This document shows positions 5,712 to 6,099 of a stretch of 6,099 bases of DNA, piece by piece. The translations under genes and the position numbers were made by a program. Numbering within the stretch: the first letter of the stretch is position 1; each line of letters begins with the position of its first letter. Below the pieces are notes generated by a model, which was not told where the DNA came from, made no database searches, and saw nothing but the letters and a program-made list of their open reading frames with translations. Origin of the DNA: Syntrophomonadaceae bacterium (lineage in GTDB: Bacteria; Bacillota; Syntrophomonadia; Syntrophomonadales; Syntrophomonadaceae); the NCBI GenBank assembly GCA_012840625.1, contig DUSB01000227.1, forward strand, positions 1 to 6,099. Reading direction: 5' to 3'.

Positions 5712-6099
5712 ATGGCAACAGCACCTAAATTGGTATGTAAGAAACGCGAAATAAGTACCAAAGGTCAATTAAAAGCAATGAAACGCGATGATTGGATTCC
5801 AGGCGTTGTTTATGGAAAGGATCTGAACATACCCATTGCCTTTGCTGGGAAAGAGCTTACCCGCATTTTTAAGCGGCATGGGTATCATGGTGTTTTTACT
5901 CTGGAAATTGAAGGAGAAAATGATCCCTTGATGGTTCTGGTCAGGGAGGTACAGAGAAACCCGATCAAAGGTAATTATCTGCATGTAGACCTGTTAAGGG
6001 TTCGTGCCGACGAAAAAATCAACAGTATGGTTTCAGTACAGCTGCTTAATGAAGAGATCATTAACAGGAAGGGCTTGATCGTACAGACCCTGGCCCGTG
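5712..6099 (+). CDS. rplY/ctc: Large-subunit ribosomal protein bL25, Ctc-type, 3' end outside window
   Basis: bL25 binds 5S rRNA in the 50S subunit; the longer Ctc/TL5 form has an added beta-rich C-terminal domain and in B. subtilis is known as a general stress protein. The 129 visible residues begin MATAPKLVCKKREI. DDWIPGVVYGKD follows, matching the G-x-x-P-[AG]-V-[VIL]-Y-G segment of the family. RNPIKGNYLHVDLLRV matches the conserved end of the RNA-binding domain at about residue 90. The remaining residues (DEKINSMVSVQLL and onward) enter the second domain, so this is the long form. ATG 5712 follows GAGGTGG (5701-5707). Placement directly after prs is the usual Firmicute order, where pth and mfd often follow; these are not in view. 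The frame is open to the last base. Confidence 0.95.
   Translation, partial: MATAPKLVCKKREISTKGQLKAMKRDDWIPGVVYGKDLNIPIAFAGKELTRIFKRHGYHGVFTLEIEGENDPLMVLVREVQRNPIKGNYLHVDLLRVRADEKINSMVSVQLLNEEIINRKGLIVQTLAR

Noticed and set aside
5539..5754. Plus-strand 71-codon frame bridging the end of prs and the start of the bL25 gene
   Set aside because: It is out of frame with both clear genes, most of it lies in an A/T-rich leader, and it has no family features.

Overview
This window is a housekeeping and sporulation neighbourhood of an endospore-forming Firmicute, most likely of class Clostridia. The evidence is a recognisable SpoIIR C-terminus (found only in spore formers), strong GGAGG-type ribosome binding sites, and the gene order ispE – regulator – glmU – prs – ctc. 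That order matches the Bacillus ispE-purR-yabJ-spoVG-glmU-prs-ctc locus, with a different filling between ispE and glmU. A Syntrophomonas-like relative is a plausible guess from the gene style and moderate GC content, but the genus cannot be fixed from the sequence alone. Every gene lies on the + strand.

Layout. Bases 1-431 hold the C-terminal part of spoIIR, closed by a strong intrinsic terminator (444-478). A weak promoter with a perfect TATAAT leads into ispE (575-1453), the kinase of the MEP isoprenoid pathway. ispE overlaps by 11 bp a GntR/FadR-type regulator (1443-2138). Sixteen bases later comes a MobA/GlmU-like nucleotidyltransferase of unknown substrate (2155-2934), and this group ends at a second clear terminator (2942-2979). 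A 324-base gap holds that terminator, a promoter set inside a long imperfect palindrome, and the glmU leader. glmU (3259-4626, GTG start) and prs (4647-5600) are 20 bases apart and probably co-transcribed. A near-consensus sigma-A-type promoter (5618-5646) precedes the bL25/Ctc ribosomal protein gene, which runs off the right edge.

How the genes fit together. IspE makes a precursor for undecaprenyl phosphate, GlmU makes UDP-GlcNAc for peptidoglycan, and Prs makes PRPP for nucleotides. The cluster therefore joins cell-envelope and nucleotide precursor supply, with a ribosomal protein downstream and a sporulation signal upstream. The parts without an obvious job are the GntR regulator and the nucleotidyltransferase. 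They occupy the slot that purR-yabJ-spoVG fill in Bacillus.

I found no mobile element, CRISPR array, tRNA or rRNA. Most of the window is ordinary core genome. The items most worth following up are the regulator/nucleotidyltransferase pair and the palindrome over the glmU promoter.
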